A stretch of DNA of 64,000 bases from Chitinophagaceae bacterium (GCA_019752045.1 JAIEMP010000009.1:80569-144568), one strand, 5' to 3'. Positions 28,116 to 37,563 are shown, counted from the first letter of the stretch. A program made the numbers and translations. The notes: generated by a model not told the origin, from the letters alone.

Positions 28116-29804
28116 CTAGTTCAACTTAACTTTTCTTAGTTCCAGCCAGTTTAAAGCATTTGGCTTAAAGCCTTTAACAGTGGGCTGCACAAGATGAATC
28201 ACCATATCGTACCAAAGCGGAACAACAGGCGGGTTATTCATTAAAATTTGATCCATTTGCTGATACAATTGATACCGTATTGAATCATTCGGTTCTCTGT
28301 TTGATTGTTCGTACAAGGCATCAAACACCGGATTTTGATATCGTGTATAATTCGGCGGTGCCGGATTTTTTCCATAAAACACACTCAGATAATTTTCTGC
28401 ATCAGGATAATCGGCAATCCAGCTGCCACGAAAAAACAAGGCTTCGCTTTTTGATGTTTGAGTGAGCAACAAACTTTTCTGAACTACTTCTACTTTTACC
28501 GTTAAGCCAATATCCTGCAGTTGTCTTGCAATGTAACTTCCAAGATCGGCATAGATGGGGATGGTAAGTAATTTAATCTCCGGTACATTTTGCATGGACT
28601 TAAATCCTGCCTCTTTTAATAAAGCCATTGCTTTTATCGGATTGTAATGATAGCCTTTCACAGCAACCGTATCGAAGCTTGGCAAACCCATCGGTATAAA
28701 CCCACTTTCAGCAGCCGTACCAATTGAATTGCGTAAGTAGAGCATCATCTTTTTCCCGTCGAATCCATAATTAATAGCCTGACGAATTGCTTTTAATCGA
28801 AGTGGAGAATTTTTTACAATATCTTTCGTTGAATCAACCAACATACCAATGTATTCAATGTTGAGATAAGGATGTTTGTTGAGGATGACTTTGTTTTTCC
28901 AGCTTTCTCTTAACTCTCCTTTCTTGCTGAGCACTTCATCTTTAAACGACGGATCAATGTCATTGATGAAATGCAAACGTCCCTGTCTGAATTCTAAAAA
29001 CTCAGTGGCCTTGCTGTCGAGAAAAGTTACTTTTACTCCATCCAGATAAGGAAGTTGATGACCGGCACTGTCTTTTTCAAAATAGTTGGGATTACGTACA
29101 AGAATCAACGCCTGTCCTTCTTCCCATGCTTTCAATTGAAAAGGGCCTGTGCCACATGGGTTTCTTCTGAAATCGGCACCATACATTTCAACCACTTCTT
29201 TTGGCACTACCGAACAATAAACATTACTGAGCACACCAAGAATTTGAACAAAAGGTTTTAATAAATTGATTTGAAAAATACTGTCGTTGATGGCAACAAA
29301 ACCGGTAGCAGCATCTACCCTGTTATTAAAAATCCAGGCACCGGGGCTTGCAGTGTTCTTATCCATCAATCGTTGAAAACTATATACAACATCAGCAGCC
29401 GTCATTTTTCTCCCTTTTCCGTTTGGAAAGGCGGAATGATCATGAAAGAACACATCAGTACGCAAATGAAAAATAATACTCAACCTGTCTGCACTTACCT
29501 CCCAGCTTTTTGCAAGTGAAGGAACAATATGCAACTGATCATCCGTTTCAACCAAAGTATTATAAAGTTGATGTGTAGCCCATATAACGGATTGACTTTT
29601 TGCAAACGCAGGATCTAATGAACTGATGCCGCTTACTTCGTTGTAACGAAAAATATTCTGCTCATTCTTACGGGCCTTGCCACAGGAAAATAAAAAGAAA
29701 AAGGAAAGGATGAATACTGAGTATTGAATTGCAGTATACTTCAGTGTTAAAAAGCATTTTTGGTTAATACACTCCCCGCTGATTATTTTTTTAGCTTTCT
29801 GCAT
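28116..29804 (-). CDS. Extracellular solute-binding protein, family 5 (oligopeptide/nickel type) lipoprotein
   Basis: 562 aa with an N-terminal membrane signal and lipobox FLFSCGKA. Family 5 motifs are present: SGISSLDPAFAKS, LAKSWEVSADRLSIIFHLR, FHDHSAFPNGKGRKMTAADVVYSFQRLMD and NPCGTGPFQLKAWEEG. These proteins bind peptides or related ligands and hand them to an ABC permease. No permease or ATPase gene is adjacent, so the partner must be elsewhere. It diverges from the M1 aminopeptidase gene with 39 bp between them, which hints at linked peptide use. Confidence 0.88.
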   Translation of the reverse strand: MQKAKKIISGECINQKCFLTLKYTAIQYSVFILSFFFLFSCGKARKNEQNIFRYNEVSGISSLDPAFAKSQSVIWATHQLYNTLVETDDQLHIVPSLAKSWEVSADRLSIIFHLRTDVFFHDHSAFPNGKGRKMTAADVVYSFQRLMDKNTASPGAWIFNNRVDAATGFVAINDSIFQINLLKPFVQILGVLSNVYCSVVPKEVVEMYGADFRRNPCGTGPFQLKAWEEGQALILVRNPNYFEKDSAGHQLPYLDGVKVTFLDSKATEFLEFRQGRLHFINDIDPSFKDEVLSKKGELRESWKNKVILNKHPYLNIEYIGMLVDSTKDIVKNSPLRLKAIRQAINYGFDGKKMMLYLRNSIGTAAESGFIPMGLPSFDTVAVKGYHYNPIKAMALLKEAGFKSMQNVPEIKLLTIPIYADLGSYIARQLQDIGLTVKVEVVQKSLLLTQTSKSEALFFRGSWIADYPDAENYLSVFYGKNPAPPNYTRYQNPVFDALYEQSNREPNDSIRYQLYQQMDQILMNNPPVVPLWYDMVIHLVQPTVKGFKPNALNWLELRKVKLN

Positions 29805-29843
29805 AGATAATTACTGCTAAATTTAGGCTCAAATATAGATCCG

Positions 29844-31559
29844 GTGAAAAAAAAGAATCGCACAGCCTGTTTCAGTTTTCTTCTGCTTGTGTTACTGTTT
29901 CAAACAGCAACTGTTCAATCACAATCGTTTCATAACGGTGAGCAACTCACAAGACAGGACACTTTGCGTGGCTCCATTACTGCAGAACGTGCCTGGTGGG
30001 ATGTGATTAAATATGAGCTGGCAGTAACACCCAACTTTTTAAACTTCACCATCAGCGGCAGCAATACCATCTCCTTTAAACTGGTAAAAAAGAAAGGGGC
30101 CCGTATGCAGATTGATCTGCAGGACCCATTGATTATTGACAGTGCAATATTAAATGGTGTAGCCATGAATTTTACACAGGAAGGAAATGTATGGTATATT
30201 GAAATGCCAAAACGCAGAATGCCAAAGACGCTTACTGCAGATAAAGACCTGCATCAACTTTATTTGGTTTATCATGGTGTGCCAAAGCCTGCACTGCGTG
30301 CTCCATGGGACGGTGGCATTGTATGGAAAAAAGATAAAAATGGTAACCCATGGATTAATGTTGCATGCCAGGGTTTAGGTGCAAGTGTGTGGTGGCCATG
30401 CAAAGATCACCAGAGCGATGAACCGGATAAAGGTGTACGCATCAGTGTTACTGTACCTGATACACTTACTAATGTTTCGAACGGACGTTTACAGCAAGCA
30501 GTTGCAGACGGCAAAGGAAATAAAACATGGACATGGATTGTTACGCAGCCTATCAATTTATATAATGTTACAATGAATGTGGGCAAGTATGCACATTTCA
30601 GCGATACAATGCAAGGTGAAAACGGAAAACTTGATCTTGATTATTATGTGCTCGATTACAATCTTGCTAAAGCCAAAAAACATTTTGAACAGGTGAAGCC
30701 AATGCTTCGTGCTTTTGAATACTGGTTTGGTCCCTATCCTTTTTATGAAGATGGATATAAGCTGGTGGAAAGTCATCATCTCGGTATGGAACACCAAAGT
30801 GCAGTTGCTTACGGTAACGAATACATGAACGGTTATAAAGGAAACGACCTGAGCGGCTCTGGTTGGGGATTGAAATGGGATTTCATTATTGTTCATGAAA
30901 GCGGGCATGAGTGGTATGGCAACAACATCAGCACAAAAGACATTGCAGACATGTGGGTGCATGAAGGATTTACCAACTACAGCGAAACGCTCTACATTGA
31001 TTATTTGTTTGGTACTGCTGCGGGTGATGCTTACGTACAGGGAGTTCGGCGAAATATCCAAAACGATATTCCGATTGTTGGTAAATACAATGTAAACAAA
31101 GAAGGCAGCGGCGATATGTATCCGAAAGCTGCTAACATGATTCACATGGTGCGGCAAATTATTGGAGAGAAAAGTACCTTCCGCATGTTACTTCGTGATA
31201 TGAATGAAAAATACCGCCATAAAACAGTGACAAGTGCTGAGATAGAAGATTTTATTTCGAAACGTACGGGATATAACCTGAGTAAAGTGTTTGATCAATA
31301 CCTGCGTACTACACAGGTGCCCACACTGGAATACTATATTACAACTGAAGCAGGCACACAGATTTTAAATTATCGCTGGGTAAATTGTGTAAAAGGTTTT
31401 AATATGCCCATTTTACTGCCGGGTAACAGCAATCCAAAATATGGTTTGATGCTGGCAACTGAAAACTGGCAAAAGATGCGGACTAATTTTAAAGAAGACG
31501 AAGACATCAGTAATCTGATGGACAGAAATTTTTATGTAAATTATAAAAAGATAAAATAG
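29844..31559 (+). CDS. M1 family metallopeptidase, secreted
   Basis: 571 aa starting at GTG; signal peptide in residues 1-27 (FSFLLLVLLFQTATVQS). The substrate-recognition motif GMEHQS (about 314-319) is followed by the zinc site HESGH at 351-355 and the third ligand E374 in MWVHEGFTNYSE. It is shorter than the 850-aa aminopeptidase N type because the C-terminal helical domain is missing, which is common for periplasmic M1 peptidases in this phylum. It removes N-terminal amino acids from peptides. It may share a 39-bp bidirectional promoter region with the divergent binding protein. Confidence 0.93.
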   Translation: MKKKNRTACFSFLLLVLLFQTATVQSQSFHNGEQLTRQDTLRGSITAERAWWDVIKYELAVTPNFLNFTISGSNTISFKLVKKKGARMQIDLQDPLIIDSAILNGVAMNFTQEGNVWYIEMPKRRMPKTLTADKDLHQLYLVYHGVPKPALRAPWDGGIVWKKDKNGNPWINVACQGLGASVWWPCKDHQSDEPDKGVRISVTVPDTLTNVSNGRLQQAVADGKGNKTWTWIVTQPINLYNVTMNVGKYAHFSDTMQGENGKLDLDYYVLDYNLAKAKKHFEQVKPMLRAFEYWFGPYPFYEDGYKLVESHHLGMEHQSAVAYGNEYMNGYKGNDLSGSGWGLKWDFIIVHESGHEWYGNNISTKDIADMWVHEGFTNYSETLYIDYLFGTAAGDAYVQGVRRNIQNDIPIVGKYNVNKEGSGDMYPKAANMIHMVRQIIGEKSTFRMLLRDMNEKYRHKTVTSAEIEDFISKRTGYNLSKVFDQYLRTTQVPTLEYYITTEAGTQILNYRWVNCVKGFNMPILLPGNSNPKYGLMLATENWQKMRTNFKEDEDISNLMDRNFYVNYKKIK

Positions 31560-31575
31560 TTGAAAAAAGATTTAT

Positions 31576-31670
31576 GATATAAGGTTTAAGGCATAAGGAA
31601 AAACATGCACCGATCAATACTTTCTAAGCTTACCTTTAACCCTAAACCTTTTGCCATTAACCTTAAATTG
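31576..31670. repeat. Imperfect inverted repeat before the flippase gene
   Basis: AAGGTTTAAGGCATAAGG near 31581 and a related reverse-complement tract near 31632-31668 (TTTAACCCTAAACC, GCCATTAACCTTAAA). The two halves match at about 15 of 21 positions. This fills the whole gap between the peptidase and flippase genes. Confidence 0.5.
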
Positions 31671-31671
31671 A

Positions 31672-33180
31672 ATGGGACAAATCAGGAAACAAGCCATTAT
31701 CTCCAGTATTGTTATTTATATTGGCTTTTTTGTTGGTTTTATTAATACCTGGCTCTTTACCAAGAACGGGATTTTTTTACCCGAAGAATATGCACTGACC
31801 CGTTTGTTTTTTGATGTAGGGCAAATTATGTACGCTGTTGCCAGTCTTGGTTCCATCTCAGTCATTTATAAATTCTTCCCTTATTATAAAGATAACCTTG
31901 CACCTGAAGAAAATGATTTGGCAACATGGGTACTTGTTACATCACTGATTGGTTTTTTGCTGGTGATTATTGGCGGATTGATATTTGAACCGCTGATTGT
32001 GCAAAAATTTTCGGGCCGCTCACCATTGTTTGTAAACTATTATAAATGGGTGTTCCCGTTTGGGTTAGGACTTTTATTGTTTACGCTTTTAGAAACACTG
32101 AGTAATAATGCAAGAAAAACCATCTACCCTTCTTTTCTCCGTGAAACGGGTTTTAGATTAATCACTACTCTACTGATTGTATTGTTCCTGTTTAACACAA
32201 TCAGCTTTGATCTGTTCATCAAACTATTTGCATTCAGTTTTCTAGTCACCGCTTTTTTACTTGCTATTTCACTGGTTAAAAACGGACATCTGCCATTCAC
32301 TTTCAAGATGAGCCGGGTAACAAAAAAATTTAAAACAAAAATGCTTACACTGGCCGGCTTTGTTTTTTCCGGACAGGTGATTTACATTTTAGCGCAAGTG
32401 ATGGACAGTATTTTTATTGCCAGTTTAATGGGTTTGATCCCAACCGGCATTTTTGCACTTTCCTCCTATATCGCCAACCTCATTCAAATTCCGCAACGTA
32501 GTATGATTTCGATTACGTTACCTGCATTGTCGCAAGCATGGAAAGATAAAAACATGCATGAGATTGAACGTATATACAAGCGATCATCCATTAATCTGTT
32601 GCTGGCTGCGTTATTTATCTTTGGAGGAATTTGGCTCAATATTGAAGAAGCATTTCGTTTGCTTGATATTCAATCTGAATATACAACGGGATTAACCGTG
32701 ATCTTTATCCTGAGTATTTCACGGATTATTGATGCGGGTACTGGAGTTAATTCGCAGATTCTGATGACATCCACCCAATGGAAGTTTGAATTTTTAACAG
32801 GTGTATTGCTCTTATCAATTAGTTTACCGCTGAACTATGTGTTGATCAAAAAATTTGAAATTGAAGGAAGTGCTTATGCAAATCTCATATCGTTCAGCAT
32901 ATATAATCTCATTCGTTATTTTTTTCTTTGGAAGCGTTTTCAACTGCAACCGTTCAGCAGTAAAACAGTATTCAGTATTGTTACTGCGGTTGCAGCTTAC
33001 TTCATCAGTTTCTATCTTTTTCAGGAAATGAGCGGATGGATGGGCATTATTCTGCGAAGCGCAGTATTCACCATTCTATTCTTCAGCAGCATCTTTGCAT
33101 TCAAGCTTACACCTGATGCGATGCAGTTGTTAGACATAGCGAAGAAACGTTTCAAGCCCCCATCCCCTAAAGGGGAGTAA
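31672..33180 (+). CDS. Polysaccharide flippase (Wzx/MATE-like)
   Basis: 502 aa with about 12-14 hydrophobic membrane segments spread over the chain, starting RKQAIISSIVIYIGFFVGFIN, which is typical of lipid-linked oligosaccharide flippases of the MOP superfamily. It moves undecaprenyl-linked repeat units across the inner membrane. No glycosyltransferase or polymerase genes are next to it, so the polymer is unknown. The last residues (PPSPKGE) are encoded by a dispersed GC-rich palindrome at 33160-33177 that also gives the stop region, so the C-terminus appears to have been remodelled by the repeat. Confidence 0.85.
   Translation: MGQIRKQAIISSIVIYIGFFVGFINTWLFTKNGIFLPEEYALTRLFFDVGQIMYAVASLGSISVIYKFFPYYKDNLAPEENDLATWVLVTSLIGFLLVIIGGLIFEPLIVQKFSGRSPLFVNYYKWVFPFGLGLLLFTLLETLSNNARKTIYPSFLRETGFRLITTLLIVLFLFNTISFDLFIKLFAFSFLVTAFLLAISLVKNGHLPFTFKMSRVTKKFKTKMLTLAGFVFSGQVIYILAQVMDSIFIASLMGLIPTGIFALSSYIANLIQIPQRSMISITLPALSQAWKDKNMHEIERIYKRSSINLLLAALFIFGGIWLNIEEAFRLLDIQSEYTTGLTVIFILSISRIIDAGTGVNSQILMTSTQWKFEFLTGVLLLSISLPLNYVLIKKFEIEGSAYANLISFSIYNLIRYFFLWKRFQLQPFSSKTVFSIVTAVAAYFISFYLFQEMSGWMGIILRSAVFTILFFSSIFAFKLTPDAMQLLDIAKKRFKPPSPKGE
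33160..33177. repeat. CTCCC/GGGAG palindromic element, copy a (flippase C-terminus)
   Basis: CCCCT-AA-AGGGG core with a flanking C-run. It encodes the PPSPKGE tail of the flippase. This is the first of eight copies in the window. Confidence 0.75.
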
Positions 33181-33192
33181 TACAATCCCCGA

Positions 33193-33918
33193 CTATGAGT
33201 TAAATCGTTTCAACTCATTCAACGTTATTCTTCCTTCATAAATGGCTTTACCGATGATAACACCGTTGCAGCCGATCTCAGCTAATTCATCCAGATCTTG
33301 CATGGAACTTACGCCGCCGCTGGCAATGAAATGCAGTTGAGGAAATTTTTGAATGATGTTTTTGTAGAGTTCTGTTGATGGACCTTCGAGTCGACCATCC
33401 TTACTTACATCAGTGCAGAAGATCTGCTGCACAGCATGATTGATATATTTTTCAATAAAATCGTAGATCCAGATATCAGTTGTTTCCAACCAACCGCCAA
33501 CAGCAATTTTTTCATTCTTTACATCCGCACCTAATAAAAATTTCGCTGCGCCAAACTGTTGCAGCCACGATACAAACGTTGCTTCATCTTTCACCGCAAT
33601 GCTGCCAACTGTTGCCAATGCAGCTCCGGAATTGAACACAATGTTTACATCTTCTGCTTTTTTAATACCGCCGCCAAAGTCAATTACCAATGAAGTCTTA
33701 CCTGCAATCGTCTCCAGCACTTTCCAGTTTTTAACTGCACCGGCTTTTGCACCATCCAGATCAACTAAGTGCAAACGCTGCAAACCTGCATCTTCAAATT
33801 CCTTTGCTACTTCTAAAGGATGTTCGTTGTAAATTTTCTTTTGTGAATAGTCGCCTTCAGTTAAACGTACACATTTACCGTCTATAATGTCAATGGCTGG
33901 TATTATCTGCATTCTCAA
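33193..33918 (-). CDS. hisA: Phosphoribosylformimino-AICAR-phosphate isomerase HisA
   Basis: 241 aa TIM barrel that isomerises ProFAR to PRFAR in histidine synthesis. N-terminal MQIIPAIDIIDGKCVRL carries the catalytic Asp, and CTDVSKDGRLEGPS the second Asp with phosphate-binding residues; ASGGVSSMQDL and GVIIGKAIYEGRI close the barrel. The first two codons (MR) may be upstream of the real start at the third codon. Last gene of the trp-his run. It converges with the flippase gene with only 12 bp between stops. Confidence 0.95.
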   Translation of the reverse strand: MRMQIIPAIDIIDGKCVRLTEGDYSQKKIYNEHPLEVAKEFEDAGLQRLHLVDLDGAKAGAVKNWKVLETIAGKTSLVIDFGGGIKKAEDVNIVFNSGAALATVGSIAVKDEATFVSWLQQFGAAKFLLGADVKNEKIAVGGWLETTDIWIYDFIEKYINHAVQQIFCTDVSKDGRLEGPSTELYKNIIQKFPQLHFIASGGVSSMQDLDELAEIGCNGVIIGKAIYEGRITLNELKRFNS

Positions 33919-33940
33919 TTATGAATTATTCAATTATCAA

Positions 33941-34534
33941 TTACAAGTCAAGAAAGTTTTTGAGTATCATATCTCCCACCTTCGCACTTTTCTCCGTATG
34001 AAACTGCACACCATAAAAATTATCTTTCTGCACCGCACTTGCATATTCCAATCCGTAGTTTGATGTTGCAATGCAATATGGATTCATTTCTGCATAATAA
34101 CTATGTACATAATAGATATAACTATGTTCAGGTACATCTTTAAACAGATTGGTTTTCAAATTGTAAATATCATTCCAACCAACCTGCGGCACTTTGCCCC
34201 CATCCCCTAAAGGGGGGCGAAACAAACGAACCTTCGCAGGAATAATACCCAGGCATTCCGTATCACTTTCTTCGGAATGTTCAAACAGCAACTGCATACC
34301 CACACAAATACCCAACACAGGTTGCTTTAATTGTTTGATCACTACATCCAAACCTTTTTCCTTCAAACTATCCATAGCACTGCGTGCAGCACCTACACCG
34401 GGGAAGATCACTTTGTCTGCAGCAAACAATTCTTCTTTATCATCCGTCACTTTTGCATCAACACCTAAACGTTCCAATGCAAACAGCACCGACTGAATAT
34501 TTCCGGCGTTGTATTTTACGATTGCTAAATTCAT
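33941..34534 (-). CDS. hisH: Imidazole glycerol phosphate synthase glutaminase subunit HisH
   Basis: 197 aa class I glutamine amidotransferase that supplies ammonia to HisF. Nucleophile Cys in LGICVGMQLLFEHSEE, oxyanion region FPGVGAARSAM, and catalytic His/Glu in YGVQFHTEKSAKVG. The HisF partner gene is not in the window. Within the chain, RPPLGDGGK (between VRLF and VPQVGWND) is encoded by a copy of the GC-rich palindrome, in frame. It precedes hisA by 22 bp and follows trpA with a 96-bp hairpin element between them. Confidence 0.95.
   Translation of the reverse strand: MNLAIVKYNAGNIQSVLFALERLGVDAKVTDDKEELFAADKVIFPGVGAARSAMDSLKEKGLDVVIKQLKQPVLGICVGMQLLFEHSEESDTECLGIIPAKVRLFRPPLGDGGKVPQVGWNDIYNLKTNLFKDVPEHSYIYYVHSYYAEMNPYCIATSNYGLEYASAVQKDNFYGVQFHTEKSAKVGDMILKNFLDL
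34197..34217. repeat. CTCCC/GGGAG palindromic element, copy b (inside hisH)
   Basis: CCCCATCCCCTAAAGGGGGG, read on the minus strand as codons for PPLGDGG. Nearly identical in core to copy a at 33160. It is in frame and does not break the gene. Confidence 0.8.
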
Positions 34535-34554
34535 AGTACCTTTCTTTGTCGCTC

Positions 34555-34650
34555 ATTGTCTGAACTGGGATAAGTGTGATGTTTGGGATTGATGAGATTG
34601 AAACTCATCTCAAATATCTCATCAATCCTATAAATCACAGTTCAGACAAT
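34555..34650. mobile_element. 96-bp miniature element with GTCTGAAC terminal inverted repeats
   Basis: Perfect 13-bp terminal inverted repeats (ATTGTCTGAACTG at 34555-34567, complement at 34638-34650) and an internal 13-bp inverted repeat (GGATTGATGAGAT / ATCTCATCAATCC), so the whole unit folds into a hairpin. It fills the trpA-hisH junction. The TGA stop codon of trpA is formed by GTCTGA of the terminal repeat. The same ends flank the GxxExxY gene at 41773-42275, and a single end lies at 39198-39211. Confidence 0.8.
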
Positions 34651-35408
34651 TGCTTTCAAAAATTTCTTTGTTGTTTCACTCACATCCGTTGCATTCTCCA
34701 ATGCCTTGATATATGCCGTACCAATAATTGCTCCATTAGCATTTGCACAAGCCGCATCAAATGTTTGTTTGTCCTTAATACCGAAACCAACTAATACAGG
34801 ATTCTTTAGCTGCATTGCTTTTAATTTTTGCAGATAAGCATTTACATCGGTCATGTTCTTATCACTGCCTGTTGTAGAAGAAGATGAAACCGCATATAAA
34901 AAGCCAGTGCTTAAACTGTCTAATTTTTTAATCCGTTCATCACTTGTTTCCGGTGTAACAAGGAAAATAAAATCAAGACCGTATTGTTTGATGATTGCAC
35001 CATACTCTGTTTCAAATTCATACTCCGGTAAATCAGGTAAAATCAACCCATCCACACCAACATCCGCTGCCTCTTTACAAAAACGCTCAAAGCCATATTG
35101 CAACACCGGGTTCATATAACCCATTAAAATGATGGGCACATTAATTTCTTTCCGTGCATCTTTTAATTGCGCAAACAATGTTTCAATCGTCATGGCATTT
35201 GCCAAAGCAACTAAACCACTGTTTTGTATCACCGGACCATCCGCCAACGGATCACTATAAGGCATTCCTAACTCAATTAAGTCGGCACCATTTTCCTGTA
35301 ATGCTTTCAGTACTTCCAATGTGCTGTTCAACTTCGGATAGCCTGCAGTGCAGTACACGTTCAATACACGATTGCTTTTCTTTTGAAATAAATCTTTTAT
35401 TCTGCTCA
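34642..35408 (-). CDS. trpA: Tryptophan synthase alpha chain
   Basis: Cleaves indole-3-glycerol phosphate to indole, which is passed to TrpB. 255 aa from ATG at 35408 (MSRIKDLFQKKSNRVLN); an in-frame GTG slightly upstream is inside a repeat and is less likely. Catalytic Glu in DLIELGMPYSDPLADGPVIQ and Asp in GLILPDLPEYE; phosphate site VGFGIKDKQTF and GAIIGTAYIKAL. The last residues and the stop overlap the terminal repeat of the miniature element. The gap to trpB holds a 15-bp hairpin. Confidence 0.96.
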
Positions 35409-35416
35409 TAAATTTT

Positions 35417-35471
35417 ACCACGGAGACACAGAGAGCACGGAGATACTCTGTGTCTCCGTGCCTCTGTGGTT
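35417..35471. repeat. Hairpin repeat in the trpB-trpA junction
   Basis: CACGGAGACACAGAG at 35419-35433 and its exact reverse complement at 35446-35460 with a 12-nt loop, extended by ACC / GGT. This belongs to the 'accacggaggcacagag' type of intergenic repeat. It sits directly upstream of the trpA start, where it could hide or expose the ribosome entry region. Confidence 0.8.
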
Positions 35472-35474
35472 AAC

Positions 35475-36662
35475 TTATAAATGTTTCATGTATGTCGCCA
35501 GATCCTTATCCCCTCTTCCACTCAAACAAATAATCACCTGATCGTCTTCTTTAAATTTATAATGATGTAATACCGCAAACGCATGCGCTGTTTCCAACGC
35601 CGGAATAATTCCTTCCAGCTTGCTCACTTCAAACGCAGCCGCTAATGCTTCATCATCCGTTGCACTTAAAAATATTCCACGACCACTCTCAAATAAATTC
35701 GCATGCATCGGACCAATTCCGGGATAATCCAAACCCGCCGAAATACTATGTGGCTCCACCACCTGTCCATCTGCAGTTTGCATCAATAAACTTTTACTGC
35801 CATGCAAAATGCCGGGCTTGCCGAGTTGTGTTGTAGCAGCACTCAATCCACTGTTCACACCATGTCCGGCAGCTTCTACAGCAATCAACTGTACACTCAA
35901 TTCATCTAAGAAATGATAGAACGCACCGGCTGCATTACTGCCACCACCAACACATGCCATTACATGTGTTGGTAATTCTTTGCCTGTATGTTCTTTTAAC
36001 TGCCAACGCATTTCTTCGCTGATCACACTCTGAAATTTCGCCACCATATCCGGATATGGGTGCGGACCAACCACGCTGCCGATGATATAATGTGTATCGT
36101 TGGGATGATTGATCCAGTCACGAATGGCTTCATTCGTAGCATCCTTTAATGTTTTACTTCCGCTTGTTGCAGGAATCACTGTTGCACCCAGCATTTTCAT
36201 ACGAGCCACATTCGGTGCCTGGCGTTCAATATCTTTTTCGCCCATGTACACAATGCACTCAACACCTTTCAACGCACACACCGTTGCAGTTGCCACACCA
36301 TGTTGCCCCGCACCTGTTTCTGCAATAATGCGTTTTTTACCTAAACGTTCAGCCAGCAAAATTTGCCCTACCGTATTATTGATCTTATGTGCACCGGTAT
36401 GACAAAGATCTTCCCGCTTCAACCAGATATTGGTGTTGAATTGCTTGCTCAACCGCTTTGCATAAAATAACGGTGTCGGACGACCGACATAATCTTTTAG
36501 CAATCCCCTGAACTCTTTTTGAAAAGCAGCATCGCTCATAATATCGAGGTAACGGCTCTGGAGTTCCTCCACATTGCGATGCAGCATTTCCGGGATATAC
36601 GCCCCACCGAATTTTCCGTAATAACCTTGCAAAGAAGGTTTTTGATATGTTGTTTCCATCAT
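35475..36662 (-). CDS. trpB: Tryptophan synthase beta chain
   Basis: Joins indole and serine to make tryptophan using PLP. 395 aa from the chosen start (MMETTYQKPSLQGYYGKFGGAYIPE); a longer frame to 36698 exists but adds an atypical Trp/Lys/Tyr-rich leader. PLP lysine in LKREDLCHTGAHKINNT, catalytic Glu in IAETGAGQHGV, glycine loop CVGGGSNAAG, and the SGRGDKDL phosphate-binding end. It is separated from the rest of the operon upstream by an inserted HEPN-like gene and a transposase gene. Confidence 0.97.
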   Translation of the reverse strand: MMETTYQKPSLQGYYGKFGGAYIPEMLHRNVEELQSRYLDIMSDAAFQKEFRGLLKDYVGRPTPLFYAKRLSKQFNTNIWLKREDLCHTGAHKINNTVGQILLAERLGKKRIIAETGAGQHGVATATVCALKGVECIVYMGEKDIERQAPNVARMKMLGATVIPATSGSKTLKDATNEAIRDWINHPNDTHYIIGSVVGPHPYPDMVAKFQSVISEEMRWQLKEHTGKELPTHVMACVGGGSNAAGAFYHFLDELSVQLIAVEAAGHGVNSGLSAATTQLGKPGILHGSKSLLMQTADGQVVEPHSISAGLDYPGIGPMHANLFESGRGIFLSATDDEALAAAFEVSKLEGIIPALETAHAFAVLHHYKFKEDDQVIICLSGRGDKDLATYMKHL

Positions 36663-36740
36663 TTTATATTTTTTATGATACCAGCTTTTGTTTTCCATGG
36701 CATCAACTGTTGCGTCGCAATCCTTTCATCGGTTGTACAC

Positions 36741-37412
36741 TTATTTAGCATTGAATTTTTGAATACGCTCATTTACTTCTTGAAGAACAGAATTAATATT
36801 TTTTATCTCATCTTCCAACCTTTGCAGTTTCTTATTCTTTACATTTTCAAAAGAATTAATAATTAACAAAGCTTCCTTATATTCATCTTCAAAAATTTCT
36901 TCTGCGACTGTGGCAATAACATCTACCAATTTAAATATGATTCCCAAATCAATTAAACTGGATGGAAAATTATAAACATGGAGTTTATTAGAAAGATGAA
37001 CGCTTTCGAAATTGTTCTTCCCATCAATTCTATAATTATGCGCCAAAACATTATTTCTAACTTTTCTTAAATCTTCCCATAAATTAATTTGATCTAACAC
37101 AGGTTGAATAATCTGTTTATAGCTTGATATTTTCGAGTTAACACTCTCTTCGGTTGAATGATGCCTAAACAAATAATTATTAAGCTCATCAATTAAAGAA
37201 ACAGTATCAATCAATACTTTTGATTGAGTTAAAAATCGAATAGTTTGTCCTTCCTCAAAAGTCACTTTTTCACTAATACTCATTCTATGTACATTAATCT
37301 TCCGCATAATGTTTCCAAAGAAAACCACATGATATACGGATTCAATAAAATGTGAGTGTGTAACCACATCAGGCATTTTTTTCCATTTCTTCTTGGTGGA
37401 TTTATCTACCAT
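36741..37412 (-). CDS. Unknown protein with HEPN-like motif
   Basis: 223 aa, mostly helical, AT-rich compared with the trp genes. In the middle, DLRKVRNNVLAHNYRIDG contains R-N-x-x-x-A-H, matching the Rx4-6H signature of HEPN ribonucleases and related antiviral or toxin proteins. The C-terminal 35 residues (KNKKLQRLEDEIKNINSVLQEVNE) predict a coiled coil. No antitoxin or nucleotidyltransferase partner is next to it. It lies between the RAYT transposase and trpB, and has no obvious link with tryptophan synthesis. The HEPN reading rests on one motif and the helical character; some non-toxic HEPN-like families also carry it. Confidence 0.5.
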   Translation of the reverse strand: MVDKSTKKKWKKMPDVVTHSHFIESVYHVVFFGNIMRKINVHRMSISEKVTFEEGQTIRFLTQSKVLIDTVSLIDELNNYLFRHHSTEESVNSKISSYKQIIQPVLDQINLWEDLRKVRNNVLAHNYRIDGKNNFESVHLSNKLHVYNFPSSLIDLGIIFKLVDVIATVAEEIFEDEYKEALLIINSFENVKNKKLQRLEDEIKNINSVLQEVNERIQKFNAK

Positions 37413-37439
37413 AATCTTCTCTAAAAGTTTTAACCCGCT

Positions 37440-37555
37440 CTGCGAAGTCTCCAGACTTCGCAGTTTTATGCAAAAAGTCTCCCGACTTTTCGTTCTTTTT
37501 AAATATCCTGTCAGAGACAGGATGTATAGTACTTCAAAGTCCGGAGACTTTGAAG
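37440..37555. repeat. Cluster of four GTC-loop-GAC hairpins downstream of the RAYT gene
   Basis: Four back-to-back palindromes: 37440-37463 (arm CTGCGAAGTCT), 37473-37490 (arm AAAAGTC), 37505-37523 (arm ATCCTGTC) and 37532-37555 (arm CTTCAAAGTC). All share the inner core GTC-NNN(N)-GAC with loops TCCA, TCCC, AGA and CGGA, but the outer arms differ while staying perfectly self-complementary. They lie immediately 3' of a RAYT-type transposase gene, as REP/BIME sequences do. Confidence 0.85.
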
Positions 37556-37563
37556 AGCAATAC

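Noticed and set aside
30558..31157. 199-codon frame opposite the M1 aminopeptidase
   Set aside because: Antisense shadow covering the HESGH region of a clear gene.
37440..37555. The GTC-loop-GAC hairpins as rho-independent terminators
   Set aside because: None is followed by a U-run on either strand, and four in a row would be redundant.
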